A DNA stretch of 64,000 bases from Pectinophora gossypiella (lineage: Eukaryota > Arthropoda > Insecta > Lepidoptera > Gelechiidae): NCBI RefSeq assembly GCF_024362695.1, contig NC_065405.1:4534672-4598671 (forward strand). The letters are read 5' to 3'. Positions 13,001 to 25,445 of this stretch are shown piece by piece (positions within the stretch are counted from its first letter, which is position 1; each line of letters begins with the position of its first letter). Both the position numbers and the translations under genes were made by a program. Under the pieces are notes generated by a model. It made no database searches. It was given only the letters and a program-made list of their open reading frames with translations, and had not been told where the DNA came from.

Positions 13001-14160
13001 TGAATTACTTTGTATTCTTCGCGATAAGACTGGAGCTAATTAATTTTGCTAGAGTGTTGTCGCATACCCATTTCTACGTCAACGAACATAGTCAATCGCA
13101 TTCTGATAATTTATGTTGATAAACAACTTTCAGTCATCACTTTCGAACATTGTTTTGTCTGCCAGCACTCTCAACTTGCAAAAATATCGTTAATTTTTTT
13201 TAGAGCACTTCCTTATTGATATTTTAATGAACCTCGCCTAAAATGTGCAAGACCTCGCCTTATCTTGTCTATCACGATTATTTTACCTTGAATATTATGT
13301 AACAAACATGTTATTTCATTGCTTTATAATCTATGCGTATATCTTCCGCTGATATGTTTATAAATCTAATCCTATATTTTCGTCAGTTCGCATTATCTGT
13401 AGTCATAAGACTAGGTTGCATGCATTTTATCTTTATCTTATCTTACTTTTCAATACGCTGTTCAAATAAATAAATAAAGATATCTTAACCTGTCTACACT
13501 ATCTCAAATGGAACTAGAATACTTTCGTTTGTATATGTTGGCTATTACATTTGTGTGACTGTGTTTAGCAATATTTTGTTATTTTTTATTTTGACCAATC
13601 GCGCTATTGCTTTTTCTTTTTCTTTCAGTTCAGCAGGAATTACTAATTGGTGTTGTTGGTATACATTTTTGCCCATTTTTCTTTTCTAATAGAATTATTA
13701 CTAAGTCCCAAGTACACAGCCCTAGCGGGTACATGTGATCGTTAAATATAACACAACATACACGCTATTACATTACTCTGTAAAAGAATGACCCCAAAAA
13801 ATATCGGCCAATGTAACATCCCTTACAGATTAGCCTATAAAGTACACGGCTTATCCCCGCGATAGAGACGGCATGACGTTTTATCGCTATCAAGCTCCAA
13901 GGGTCTGGTAATCCGCTTTCTAGGCTACGAAGCACGTATGACGACTTGGGACGTAGCTAGTCAAGCGACGAGATTAGACGTCAGCCCCGAATTTCAGCTG
14001 CGATCGAGTTCATTAGATAGGGGATGTAATCTGTTAGCGAGTTGCATGTTAAATTGTATACCAAGTAGGTAATTACGGTAGAGACTGTAGATAAACTTAT
14101 ATCCGTAAACGTCTACTGAAGTTTATAGTTTCTTTAACTATATATCACGTGGTTTTTAGG
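10053..14160. other. Non-coding stretch
   Basis: No gene recognised. A short copy of a dispersed repeat (catgggacttaaacgtagct) is at 10337. At 12731-12753 the - strand reads caaaatggccgacgtcaagg, which combines a YY1-like core with a possible ATG; no exon structure follows. 13800-14050 is less AT-rich and not obviously repetitive. Confidence 0.35.
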
Positions 14161-14167
14161 ATTTACC

Positions 14168-14295
14168 TACAATACAAAAACTCTTTATTGTACTTAATAT
14201 AAATATTATAACTAAACAATTATAATCAGTTACATAATACAACACAGGCGGTCTTATTTCTAAGGTAGCAAACTCTTCCAGGCAACCTTCAGGTA
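14168..14295 (-). mobile_element. LINE 3' tail fragment
   Basis: On the - strand it reads gaaggttgcctggaagagtt, taagaccgcc and ends tacaataaagagtttttg. It matches the tail at 19948-20085. 5' truncated. Confidence 0.55.
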
Positions 14296-14689
14296 TAGGA
14301 AATGATTTTAATAAAAGCTTAGCGAGATAGATAGTGCAAAAAAACGTAAAAATAAAATAAATAATATAAGTAGACCCACATAAACTATATCTTCTGCAAT
14401 CATTTAATGGGACGAGGAGTGGGTATATGTATATTATACACTTCTGTCTACCCCTTCGGAGATAGCAGCGTGATGGCATCTTATGTAACTCAAACATGAG
14501 GACTCATCTGATGAAATCTGATGAATATGATGTCATCAGATTTATCTTACGCCAAAATGATTACTAAGTGATCGTCTTCAAGGATTACACAGATCACATA
14601 TCATGGGTATAATAAACTAGGCATTTAAAACAATTGTCTGAAGTCAAAAATGTTCAGAAAATCCTGTTTTTGTAACATAAAAAATGAGT

Positions 14690-15287
14690 CGTGTACTAGG
14701 TTGAAGATAAAAAATATTAAAACGAATTCTGATGACTAAATAAAGACTTCTTTTTCTATTTAACTTATTTATGAATTTTAATCAAGAAAAACGTAATAAT
14801 AAGTCACGTCACAATGTGCTTTTTCATACAAATTCCATAGTAATTTCGTGTTTTCACGTTTAGTTATAAGTAACTATTTGACTAGTTGGTAACTAGCCTA
14901 TTATATTATACCACCTAAAGAAATAAATGAAATATTTTCTGTTGCTTAAACAAATCCATATGGTAGTCAACTACCATTCATAAAATAGTTCTCCAAAAGA
15001 CTCCATTCAGCTAATAAGAACTTCACTCACATGATGTTTTGACGTATAGTAAAAAGTAACTGATTTGACTAGTTGTAAACTAGCCTATTAATACTTGCCA
15101 CCTAAAGAAATTAATGAAATATTTTCTGTTGCTTAAACAAATGTAGGTAGTCAACTACCAATCATAAAATAGTTCTCCGAAAGACAACATTCAGCATACG
15201 AACACACACACCTCACTCCTTCACTCACATGATGTTTTGACGTTTAGTAAAAAGTAACTGATTGGACTAGTTGGAAACTATTCTATA
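14690..15287 (-). mobile_element. Repeat family M5, copy 2, with internal tandem duplication
   Basis: 14690-14900 is the inverted M5 block. From 14911 a segment starting ccacctaaagaaat is repeated at 15098 (period 187 bp), including gaaatattttctgttgctta and catgatgttttgacgt. The single-copy form is at 17105-17495. Confidence 0.65.
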
Positions 15288-15328
15288 CCCGATTATGGTA
15301 AGCGAATGTCTGCAGGAGCCCTCCAGGA

Positions 15329-15915
15329 GGTTTTCTACTCCATTTCGAAACCCTATTTATAGAAAGACGTTTCCTCGATGACAGTTCACCGATAGATTAA
15401 AATAGCGAATGTTTCTTTCTCCAACGCTCATTTTCTCGATAGTTTGTTTTACCGAAAATTGTTTAATCGAAGTTACAGTTAATTTTTGCTGGCTTTACCG
15501 AAAGTACTAATAATAGAAAGATCATTTCTCAGATGAGGAAAATGATGATGAGAGAGTATGAACTTTTATAGTAAAAGTTTAAAATATTCCGAGAAAATAA
15601 AGCACGGCGGCATTTAGATGTCGGTAAAATAAAATTCGGTGAAACGAACCATCGGTAAAATAGCCTTCGGTATAGTATACTATCAGGGAAACAAGACTTC
15701 GCTAATTTAATCTATCGGTGAATTGTCATCGATGAAACGTCTTTCGTAAAGCGAGCGAAAATTAACTGTAATTTCGATTAAACAATTTTCGGTAAAACGA
15801 ACTATCGGGAAAATGAGCGTTGGAGAAAGAAACATTTGCTAATTTAATCTATCGGTGAATTGTCATCGATGAAACGTCTTTCTATAAATAGGGTTTCGAA
15901 ATGGAGTAGAAAACC
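15329..15915. mobile_element. Foldback element with about 157-bp inverted arms
   Basis: The left arm (15329-15485) and right arm (15758-15915) are inverted copies with only scattered mismatches. They start ggttttctactccatttcga on each outer end. The 270-bp centre is made of short 'tcggtaaaat'-like motifs plus a duplicate of part of the right arm (15700-15755). No coding potential, so non-autonomous. Each arm has a ctatttatag sequence. Confidence 0.85.
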
Positions 15916-16149
15916 CGCATCCAGGTGTATAGGATGGGTAACGATATATCGACATTGGGCAAGACGAACGCTTGTCGAATCCCGCTGTGTCGTAACAGGC
16001 ATGTTTACTGGGCACAGGCGGCTGACCCAACCCGAATCTGTGTCAAGCAGTTTATTCAATCTGCGGCCAAGAAAGCTACAGGGTTGCCATCGGTTTTCGG
16101 GAAAAAAATAAAAAACGTTTTTGTAAAAAAGTTTAAAATATATACTTAC

Positions 16150-16290
16150 ACATACATAAACTCACGCCTAGTTCCCACCGGGGTAAGCAGAGACAATGGA
16201 ATTCCATTTGCTTCGATCCTTACATACTTCTCTTGCTTCCTCCACATTCATCAATCGTTTCATACACGCACGCCGATTCAGAGTAGATCT
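16150..16290 (+). repeat. Dispersed repeat (cataaactcacgcc family)
   Basis: Starts cataaactcacgcctagttc and contains ggggtaagcagagacaatgg. Fragments of the same family are at 25600, 26050, 33745, 36885, 40568 and 47845. Possibly SINE- or LINE-derived; class not determined. Confidence 0.45.
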
Positions 16291-17104
16291 TACTTACATT
16301 TTCTAATGACATCTCCAAATAAGTTAAAGTACGTCCTTCTAGGTCTTTCTCTGCCAGCCCTACCACCAGACGTCGTTTTATATACTGCTTTCTTAAAAAA
16401 ATGAAAAGTTTTAAAAATGATTTTTAAAATTTATTCGTTTATAAATGTTTTTTTTTAATGTTTTGATGATTAGGTTTGTTAATACGAGACATTGAGAGGC
16501 TGATAAAATAGATAATCAGACGTATCTAAATTAAAATTTAAAGTCTTAAGTTTTATGACAATTATATCGTTAACAAAATAAGCCTTTCAAATAATAAATT
16601 AGTAAGATAATAAACGCAACGCATATTGGCCAAGTCTATTACAGTAAAACTTATATTATAACTGTTGAGCAAATCTAGCCCTTAGTGCATAAAAGAAATC
16701 TCTAGACATCCCTAGTTGAATCAAAACCATGCTCTTAGAAATCAAGCACGAGAAAGTCATTCTTAAGTAATGAATTTTAGAGACTAAATTCGCAAAACAA
16801 CACGCAGGACGAGTGCTGTCTACCGTCCTTGAATTTTAACTAGTTACCTATCTGAAGAAAGTAAGATTTTGTTGTTAGAAACTCTAGCCATGTATAAAAC
16901 AATAATTACAAATTGTTTTCAAAAAATTCGCAACACTAACAATTAACATCTTAAACAATCAAGCGGAAAGTTATTAGAAAGTTTTAAAAGAAGTGTTTTG
17001 ATGAAACAGTTATTATATTTTACCATGGAAATTTGATAAAAGTCAAAAGATAAAAGCAACAATTAAAATTAAACATACTTAATTTATAAATTAAAAGAAA
17101 CAGA

Positions 17105-17495
17105 ATTGGGTCATATTATACTAGGTTCAAGATAAATTATGGAATTCTGATTACTAATTAAAGACACTTCTAAAAAAACGAAAAGCATTTTCTATTTAAC
17201 TTATTTATGAATTTTAGACAAGAAAAACTTAATAATTCGTCTGACATTTTACCACGTTTCTCTATGACGTCAGAGTATGCTTTTTTCAAACAAATTCCAT
17301 TGTAATTTCGTGTTTTGACGTTAAGTAAAAAGTAATTGTTTTGACTAGTTGGAAATTAGCCGCTTGTAATGAATGAAATATTTTCTGTTGCTTAAACAAA
17401 TCCATGTAGGTAGTCAAGTGACTACCATTCATAAAGTAGCTCTCCAAAAGACACCATTCAGCATACAAAGATTTTTGCCTTCACTCACATGATGT
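17105..17495 (-). mobile_element. Repeat family M5, copy 3 (single-unit form)
   Basis: Contains the inverted M5 block followed by one copy of the gaaatattttctgttgctta segment and ctcactcacatgatg. It shows what the element at 14690-15287 looked like before its tandem duplication. Confidence 0.6.
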
Positions 17496-18365
17496 ATGTG
17501 TGATAATATCCTTCAGATTGTGAACACAAACATCTGTTTGCTTTTATCACACGTTACGGTGAACAATATTGATCCTTATATCGTTTCAATAAAGAATGCG
17601 ATGACGTAATTGAGCTGAAGATGCGTGTTTGTTTCTTGTCAGATAAGGAGAAGTCAGGTCACTCCTTTGTCGAAGATACAATGTCAAACTGTAGCCTATT
17701 GTTCTCTCTTTCTTATGTTAATGGAAGGAGCGAGATGGCGCCACTTGATAGTATCGGGCAAGTGTCATTGCCTTGTTTGTGCGTTTGTTTTGTAGGTTAC
17801 AAATATTATGTTTTTGGATGGCCATAACTTTTGCGAATTAAATCTTACCTATATGTATATCTACCTATCTTTACGCTTAAAATACTTTATATAAAAATCT
17901 TCTTTTTTGTACAGACTCTATACACTGAATAATATGTTCCAGAGTACAATATAATCTGTGGATATAATGCATGATTACGTAAATGGCAAGAAATTACGAT
18001 AAAAGTAGATACCTACCTAATTCCCAAAACTTCAAAAAAGAAAACGGAAATTGAGTGTGAAGATAAAAGTTAAAGGTCTATCTAATTTTCTATTTTCAAC
18101 TTTAGATTTTCCGAAGTACAAGCCTAATAATAGAATATAACATTACCTACATTGAAGAAAATGTCTTTTATTCCACATAATTATATTATGACAGGTCATG
18201 ACGTGAGCTCTCGTGACTTATATGAAATATTCAACTTTTCGCGCCGACGACGTCGCATTCTCCATACACATTTGAAAGGCTTAAACCTGCTCGTAGGCTC
18301 ATGTACCTATTACTCCTCTAGTAGACGGAGCTTTATTTATTACTTATTTACTTATACGTATTCAT

Positions 18366-18649
18366 CATCACCAACCCATTAACGTCCCCACTGCTGGGGC
18401 ACGGGCCTTCCATATGGATGGATAAGGAGATCGGGTCTTAAACCACCACGCGGGCCCAGTGCGGATTGGTGGTTATTAACGACTGCTAATGCAGCCGGGA
18501 CCAACGGCTTAATGTGCCTTCCGAAACACGGAGGAGCTCGAGATGATTTTTTTTTGTGGTTACCCATCCTATGACCGGCCTTTGCGAAAGTTGCTTAACT
18601 TCAACAATCGCAGACCGAGCGCGTTTACCGCTGCGCCACCGAGCTCCTC
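18366..18649 (-). mobile_element. SINE family S2, near-complete copy
   Basis: On the - strand: head gaggagctcggtggcgcagc, body with gaccggcctttgcgaaagtt in inverse, and 3' end gcccgtgccccagcagtggg with (gat)n. Close to the copy at 6837-7169. Confidence 0.85.
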
Positions 18650-18719
18650 AATTATACGTATTAAAAAACCATAATTTATTCAAAATCACATTTTATTTTA
18701 AAATTAATAACACACCCAA

Positions 18720-18985
18720 ATCATACTAATCGGTATTATAAATGTGATAGGTTGTGAGTACGGATGTTTGTAACTCTTTCACGCAAAAGCTACTAAATGG
18801 ATTTTAGTAAAACTTTACAATAATGTAGCTTATACATCAGAATAACACACAGGCTACAATTTATAAAAATATTGTGTGAATTATCCAAAATGTGACGATA
18901 AGTGTCAAGTAAGTAGGAAAAATCTACCAGAAATTCTTACCGTGGAAACCGAAATCCATGCATCGCGGGTGGCCGCTAGTAATAA
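18720..18985 (+). repeat. Dispersed repeat, LINE 3' UTR or MITE type
   Basis: Starts tactaatcggtattataaat, has ctctttcacgcaaaagctac and ends near gcgggtggccgctagtaata. This layout recurs widely in Lepidoptera genomes; class uncertain. Confidence 0.4.
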
Positions 18986-19027
18986 TAATATAAAATAGAA
19001 TAGATAATATTTTTAGTAGACAGAAAG

Positions 19028-19470
19028 TTTAGTCTTAACGTTTGGTAGTGAAACGTGGGAAGTAACGCTGCGCCAAGTTCAGACCATCCAAGTCGCTGAA
19101 ATGAAAATGCTTCGGTGGATGGGCGGACTGACGAGCCTCGACAAAAACCGTAGCGAATACGTGAGCGGCAGTCTCAGCGTACGTGATATCCCAGAAAAAT
19201 AACAAGAGACAAGGCTTCGTTTCGTAAAAAGAAGACCTCCCGGTTACGTGGGTAATGTTACAGCCAATCTAAATATACCAGGGTTTAGACCAAGAAGACG
19301 ACCAAAAACAAAAAAAGGCGGATGTGGTCAAAATGGACCTGTGCTTGTGCAATGTCTCCGAGAACGACACGTCTGATACAGTGAAGTGGAAGAGACAGAC
19401 GAAGAAAGCAAACCCCACCATCAGATGGGAATAATAAATCCCAAGGAGAGAGAGAGAGAGAGAGAGAGAA
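19028..19470 (+). pseudogene. RTE-type LINE, 3' end of ORF2 plus (ga)n tail
   Basis: Translation with shifts gives GSETW, VAEMKMLRWMGGLTSLDKNR, SEYVSGSLSVRDIPEK and RRPPGYVGNV. These are the characteristic end of RTE-like reverse transcriptase proteins after the catalytic domain. Stops (after IPEK) and frameshifts break it. It ends ccatcagatgggaataataa and a (ga)n tail at 19448-19469. The same 3' end is inserted at 29248-29330. Confidence 0.75.
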
Positions 19471-19670
19471 TTTGTTCAAAACTGACATGTAGGAATTCTA
19501 TGCTACCTTAATATTTAAACGTCCTGTAAAAAATATTAACGAAAAACATTTTGTCATCTTCTTATCTACATGATAACAAGACGTCAATAAATGAGTTGAA
19601 TATGGATGTAATTATGTAAAATCTATAAAATATAATATGAAAAACTTTAGTCTGTTATTGATTAGAGTTC

Positions 19671-19778
19671 CCGATGTAGGTAAAATATAGAGAATGTTAT
19701 ACTATTTGCATAAGGCCTGCTATTTGTTTACCTACGTATATAGTTATACAATAAATGCATTTGATTTGATTTTGATTT
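19671..19778 (+). mobile_element. LINE 3' tail fragment
   Basis: Has ataaggcctgctatttgttt, then tacaataaatgcatttgat and a (gattt)n tail. 5' truncated. Confidence 0.45.
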
Positions 19779-19830
19779 AAAGCTCGTAACTCTAAAGTTT
19801 ACGTGGTTATTATCATAATTAAAACAAATA

Positions 19831-19948
19831 ATAACGGGTTCTTACCGCGTTTAAAATATCGATATGAGACTCCCGATATTTCGACACTGTTGCAAGTGCC
19901 ATGATCACGGGATGACTGATGATTTTAAACGCGGTAAGAACCCGTTAT
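19831..19948. mobile_element. MITE family M6, copy 1
   Basis: 118 bp palindromic element: cgggttcttaccgcgtttaa at the left and its inverse ending gcggtaagaacccgttat at the right. The core cgatatttcgacactgttgc is shared with 40424-40553 in the other orientation. Confidence 0.75.
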
Positions 19949-20085
19949 ACTATATCCTCTGCCGAAGGTTGTCTGGAAGAGATCGCTCTTAGCGATAAGG
20001 CCGCCTTTGCCCACCTTAGAATAAGTTTACCCTGTAAATGTTTTGTGAATTTGTGTGCAATAAAGTGTTTTATTATTATTATTAA
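19949..20085 (+). mobile_element. LINE 3' tail fragment
   Basis: Contains gccgaaggttgtctggaaga, cgataaggccgcctttgcc and tgcaataaagtgttttatta. It abuts the M6 MITE directly. Confidence 0.55.
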
Positions 20086-21737
20086 AACACAAAGTCGAAT
20101 ACAGTGTTTAGCGGGATTCGAAGCCACGAGACTACAATGAATACTATAAGTATCATGAATTTTGGAATAAAATGAGCTCTAAAACATGTCCCAAAAGCAT
20201 CATATTCCAAGGTTAAAATAAATTAAAATGACAAATTTCTCCGTCATCTCTATCCGAGATTAGGGACATAATTTCAAGTCCCACTCTCATAACTTGATAC
20301 CTTGTCAGACTTGAAATTTTCCGTCCCTGACGTCAGTACTTAAGGCTTATTAAAAATGTATCGGCATTTAGTGAGATCGATATTGGATTCCGTTTAAAGC
20401 ACAATTGGGTGGTAAGGTAAATACTATGTTTTACATACTTTTTGTGAAAATTGTTATGTGACGGGCTTTTCGGCGGGAAACCGGAACGGGACAGTTGCTT
20501 TCTTCATTGAGTAATCTAAATAATTAATACGAAGTGGTGTTTTGTGGTTAATGATCGCATTAAGTTAGTCGGAAGACATTCGCGAGTGTTATTATATTGG
20601 AGTATTCAATGAACAAAGTGTACCTATCTGCCTATTTTCGCTTCGTGCCGGGAAGCCGCTTCATAACTCAAAAGTTTATGCGGACTTTTGAGTTAATTCG
20701 TTTGGGGTTCGGAGTAGGAGTCTACTCCGAGGGTGGGGGCTTAGGTTTCATCATCATCACCTTTCATCATTTCATTAATCATCAAGAAAAAAAATTCGTC
20801 AGACATGGCTGTATGGGCATAGTTCCCTTTGCCTTACCCTTCGGGGAAAACCAAAACAAAAAAAAAATGTTATGTGACGTCATGTTACATAAACTACAAA
20901 ACACGAACTTGTTGCCTTCTTACAGTGAAAACCACGTATGCGCCTATTTGATATATCACAGTTGGATATGATTTTTGTTAACAAAACCTTTCAATAGAAT
21001 AGATAAGCTTAGGGTAGGTAAAAAAATTTTCTCCCAATTTTTACTCTCATTGAAACTAATTAAAAGAAATAGTGGTTTTGTTGAATCACATCAGAATGAG
21101 ATTTTTCAAAATGGCGCTCAAATGGTTTTCCCCTATATGCCGTCAATACGTATGGTATCAGTGAACCAAACGAAATAGGAATTTGTCCCTATCATTTCTT
21201 TTCTTTTATTGCTAACACTTTTATTTGTCTTTCTAAACAAGCGACATTTTTCTTCAAAATTGTTTATTTAAGCATATTTAGAAGCTTCTTACATTTTAAT
21301 TTAATATATTATTATATTTTTATTTCAACTTGCCTTAAAACAACTCCACGTGAAAAGGAAAAATGTCGTTTCATTTCCGCTTTAATACTTAATTAAAATG
21401 ATTTTCCCATGACTCGTGTACTTACACTGTTATTTTCTACGGCTACCCAATGGTGAGTTTACACGCTGTTTGATAATTATAGTGCCTTGAATACGCCTAT
21501 AATCTAACTGGAAGCAATTACTATCATGCGATCTTCACTTCATCTAATCTAATCAATCGAAGCATCTTTGAGTGGCCATGTTCGAACCACGCGACGTACA
21601 CCATATTAATGTAATACATTAGTTTTATTTCGTAGCAACGCGTGTGTTTATTTGCGACTTTACACGCTTTTTTGTATGCCGTCCGATCGATATACAGCTT
21701 GTGTAAGAACATCATTAACCCTATCGCATTATTAACA
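20086..21737. other. Non-coding, partly repetitive
   Basis: 20690-20870 (catcatcatcacctttcatc and flanks) looks like a dispersed repeat. CRE palindromes are at 20328 and 20875. No gene recognised. Confidence 0.35.
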
Positions 21738-21829
21738 AATTTGACATTAGTGACACTTACAGTTCAATTTTGACAAAACGTTAATGTGACATGGTACTAA
21801 AGCGCATTCGTATTAAATACTCATGACCG
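21738..21829 (-). mobile_element. MITE family M3, partial copy
   Basis: Shares tgacacttacagttcaattt, ttaatgtgacatggtac and the terminal ctcatgaccg with the copies at 45217-45359 and 52029-52173. Confidence 0.65.
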
Positions 21830-23439
21830 TAAAACGTATACGTAGAAGAAATATATTATTCACATACCTACATGCCATTATTGCTTGGAAGTGCTTGCTG
21901 TTATCAAACGGAAAGTGACGGGGAAAATAGGTACTTCACTTAAGAATACTGCTTCACTGTGATTTGCCCTTATGCTATATTAAATTTATGTTATAATAAT
22001 TCATATTTCGAATTCGTCTCGTAACTTCTATTTTGCAAATCAATAGATTTGTACGCACATAGGCACACATTGGTACGGTTTTCCGTAGAAAACAACGTAC
22101 TTAACTAAATAATTAAATAAGTGACTAAACTGAGTTGAATTTACTTCTACCACCTTCTAAAATTGGTACTACGACGTAAATCGGTTAGTATATTATGAAC
22201 TCTACAGTTTAATCGATTACACTGTCTTTTTTCGTAATCCCTCGTAACTTGACTAATTTCCTCCATTTTATTTATGTATTAAATAATTCTTAGGTACTTT
22301 TATACTTCTATGTCTGTTTGCGTGTGTGTAGCTTGCCGCTTATTACGCGTGTGTGTATGGATGACGTGATGCGCGATTGTCACGGATAACGAGACAGTCG
22401 GTCAGCGGAGGGCCGACCATTAATTACGTCACGTGGTTTCTGGACCCCTTGCCCAATTTGCAAGTTGTTCACCGTCTGTCCTCTGCCTACCTATACCTCG
22501 CGTGACGTCAGAGGTTTTTGTACGTAACGCGTTCTTATCCTTTAACCTTTAAAAGCAGTGTTCACATGTAAGTGAAGGCGTGTTACATTGCCAAAACAAA
22601 ATTGTGCGATTCTGACGTCAGATACTTTTACTTTCACATGCGTGCTTCTTAAAAGAATCTTTCGAGCATTAGTAACTTGTTACATGATATATGTACGATC
22701 CTACGTTAGCATAAGACTATTTGTTTATTTATTAACAGTGGATTCAATGATAATGTATTCTGAAGTACGAGAACGTATGTTTAATCGTCGTATTGTCGAG
22801 TGACATTGACTTTGTTAGTTCAGTTTGTGCGGCTTTTGGCATGGTTGTGTTGCCACAGTTGATGTGTTGGTGATTGTCAGCGCTGTGCCAATATGTTGAT
22901 GTGTCAGTTTCAACAAACTGTCAATTCTGGCGGATAGCATTCGAATTTTTGACTCTCATACTTACGATTTGTCGTACAAGCCGAGTTAGATTTGATTTAA
23001 TTGGGATTTAAAAATCCATATTACCTACATAACTCTATGCATTTCAATATTACGTTGTTCATTTATTTTTTATTAAGTTGAAGAAGAAAGTGGGTACCTG
23101 ATGATGTAATTAATTGACCGCAAAGTGGTTTGATCTTGCCTCCATTAATATTGCTCTCATATTTAATATAAACCACGAATGAACGATACACGTTTCAGCG
23201 AAAATTCACAAACTATATTGTTCCAAATTGCGAGAAACGCGGTAGAGAATCTCACTTTCGTTTTCACTGAACTTGATATGGGTCAAGACATACACTTGAA
23301 CCAAACAAACCGGCGTGGTGATGTCATCACGCCGCGTCTGAGGGCTCTGAGCCTAGTATTTATTATGTCAGTTGGGTTTTTGAGACAGAAACGATGATAC
23401 TTTTCCCTTCCACGCGAGTGCTTCAAGGGCAACCCTTGA
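21830..23439. other. Mostly unique non-coding DNA, CRE-rich
   Basis: Few recognisable repeats. Perfect TGACGTCA palindromes at 22503 and 22613 and CRE-like tacgtcacgtgg near 22426. It lies just upstream of the promoter-like segment, so regulatory function is plausible but not shown. Confidence 0.3.
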
Positions 23440-23650
23440 TTTGTGCGTTGGGTCTCATTGCGAAGAGACACGGCCGTTTGGCCGCGAGACCTTGCCCCCC
23501 ACTCCCCCCTCCACGCGCCCAGGGCTCAGCTGACGTCACCCGCGCCATCTTGCGGCAGTGACGCGTTGCCAGGCAACCACACGCGACGGTCGAAGATGAG
23601 TTGTTTGCGCGCCGGGAAGGTTAATTTATCGAATTTCCTTTCAAGGTAGT
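23440..23650 (+). promoter_or_regulatory. CpG-rich promoter-like segment, possible Mef2 first exon
   Basis: A GC- and CpG-rich island in AT-rich, repeat-poor surroundings. It carries, in 51 bp, an E-box CAGCTG (23527-23532) overlapping a perfect CRE TGACGTCA (23531-23538), a YY1/Pho-type GCCATCTTG (23544-23552) and a palindromic RFX X-box GTTGCCAGGCAAC (23565-23577). A possible splice donor, tcaag|gtagtc, is at 23645/23646 and another, ggaag|gttaat, at 23619/23620. A short uORF could start at 23596. Linking it to Mef2 is inference from strand, donors and lack of any other gene. Confidence 0.4.
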
Positions 23651-24227
23651 CTTAATGTAATGAGCTTGCAAAACATCCATTATTCAAAGCAAAAAGGAGA
23701 TGTTTATCGTCATAGCCATTATTAGCGTTAATAAAACAATTTTCTTTCAACATAAAGGACGATGACGGTTTATCTTTTAACATCATGCTTTTTTGTCAAA
23801 GTTTTGACGGGATGATAAAAAAATAATATTCTCTTGAACAGAATTAAAGATTGATAATTTAAGTATACTGCGGATTTATGTAGGAAGCTAAGGAAATCAG
23901 TTATTAATGTTCACTTCAACAAACTGCGTACAAGTACCAATATAATTTGCATTAGGAAGCACTAATGCCCTCATAATTCAACCATCACGATTATCGTACT
24001 AGGTACTTACTAATAATTACAACGGATGACATATCTGTTTGTTATTTAGATAGTGAAGCACGTGGGTGGCTAATTATTGATGGCGATGTATGCTGTACTA
24101 TAGTGCTCTATAAAGCAGTGTACATTTATACATATACTTCAAAAAGTCACTGTGGTCTTATGTAATACCAGACTTGTACCAATGAGTTATTATATTTTAT
24201 GTGCAGTTTTCACTAACATTAATTGGA
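23651..24227. other. Non-coding stretch
   Basis: AT-rich; no repeat family or gene recognised. Confidence 0.3.
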
Positions 24228-24375
24228 TCGACCTTTATAGACGGCGACACGGCTCACTACCTATCACGTTGGTCAAACTGAAAGCTCGGTGAGGAGTGGG
24301 TATTTAACTTAATTCATCTTACGATAGGTACCTCTGACTACCCCAATAGGACATAGTCGTGAGATTGTCGTATGT
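24228..24375 (-). repeat. Dispersed repeat family S5 fragment
   Basis: Inverse of the block with gctttctgttagcgtgatag found at 36118-36345 and 45935-46150. Also a fragment at 32288-32384. Possibly tRNA-derived SINE remnants. Confidence 0.45.
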
Positions 24376-24633
24376 TACATCTTCATCACCTTTCCCTCGT
24401 TACTGAGAATCGCGACCGCGAATCAATTCTTTTCATTCCATGCGTTTCTCAGTTGCATGGATAGCTCGATACATGTTTACCCCGACTGTCATCCTCACCG
24501 CAGCGGACCATCTCGTTGGAACTCTCCCCTGGCGCACTTTCTCTCCATCTGCGCCACATTTATTAATGTAGGGTGGTGAAGTTAAATGAAAATGGTATTA
24601 TTCAACGTCTTTCTCAGATAAATATACAAAGCA

Positions 24634-24745
24634 CCCTTCACCAACCCGCAGTGGAGCAGCGTGGTGGAGTATGCTCCATATCCCCTCCGGTTGATTGTGG
24701 GGAGGCTTGTGCCCAGCAGTGGGACGTATATAGGCTGTTTATGTG
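24634..24745 (+). mobile_element. SINE family S3, 3' part
   Basis: Has caacccgcagtggagcagcg, ggagtatgctccatatcccc and gcccagcagtgggacgtata, the 3' half of the complete copy at 39776-40130. Confidence 0.7.
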
Positions 24746-25445
24746 TGTGTGTATACAAAGCACTCCCTCATCTCCTATCTAACCACCGCGCCGCCATTCT
24801 CCTCTCTCTTTCACACTCAAAACACGTCCGTACACTTTATCTCTTGCACATCAGGGTCATAATAATCTTTCATTCTCACATATATCTATAGACTTAAACC
24901 TACACCTCTAAACCTAGGATGGCCAAAGCGTTGTGAATGAGGATAAAATCTAGAAGCTCAAATGTAGGCGGCAGCACTGTTGGTTCCTGAACAGTTCTCC
25001 ATACTGTCCAGCTGAAATTCGTGACAAATTGCTATAAAATGTGGAGTAATATAGAGTGTATCCCGTCTGAAGTATGTGAAGTATAATAATATGTAAAAGA
25101 AAAGCAGTCAGTTGGAAAAAGGCAATTTTCAGTGTGATTAAAAATCAGTTTTTCCAAGTTTTCTTCATTCCTATCTCCAATAAATAAATATAACACTAGG
25201 ATTTTGCAGTTAAAGGCTGCACAAAGGGTTACAGTGTAAAAATATAACTAAGACAATATTATGTTTGTTTACTCAAATAGTATGGGTAACCGTCAAAATT
25301 TAAGAACAGTCAACAGTAGCGACACCTGTTAGGAGAAATAGAAATACTCTCTATTTGCACTTGAAAAGGGTACATTAATAGATAGGCAGGTAGATCATTA
25401 ATGCAATATTTGAATATGGAAGACTTTACTATGAGACAATTAATA

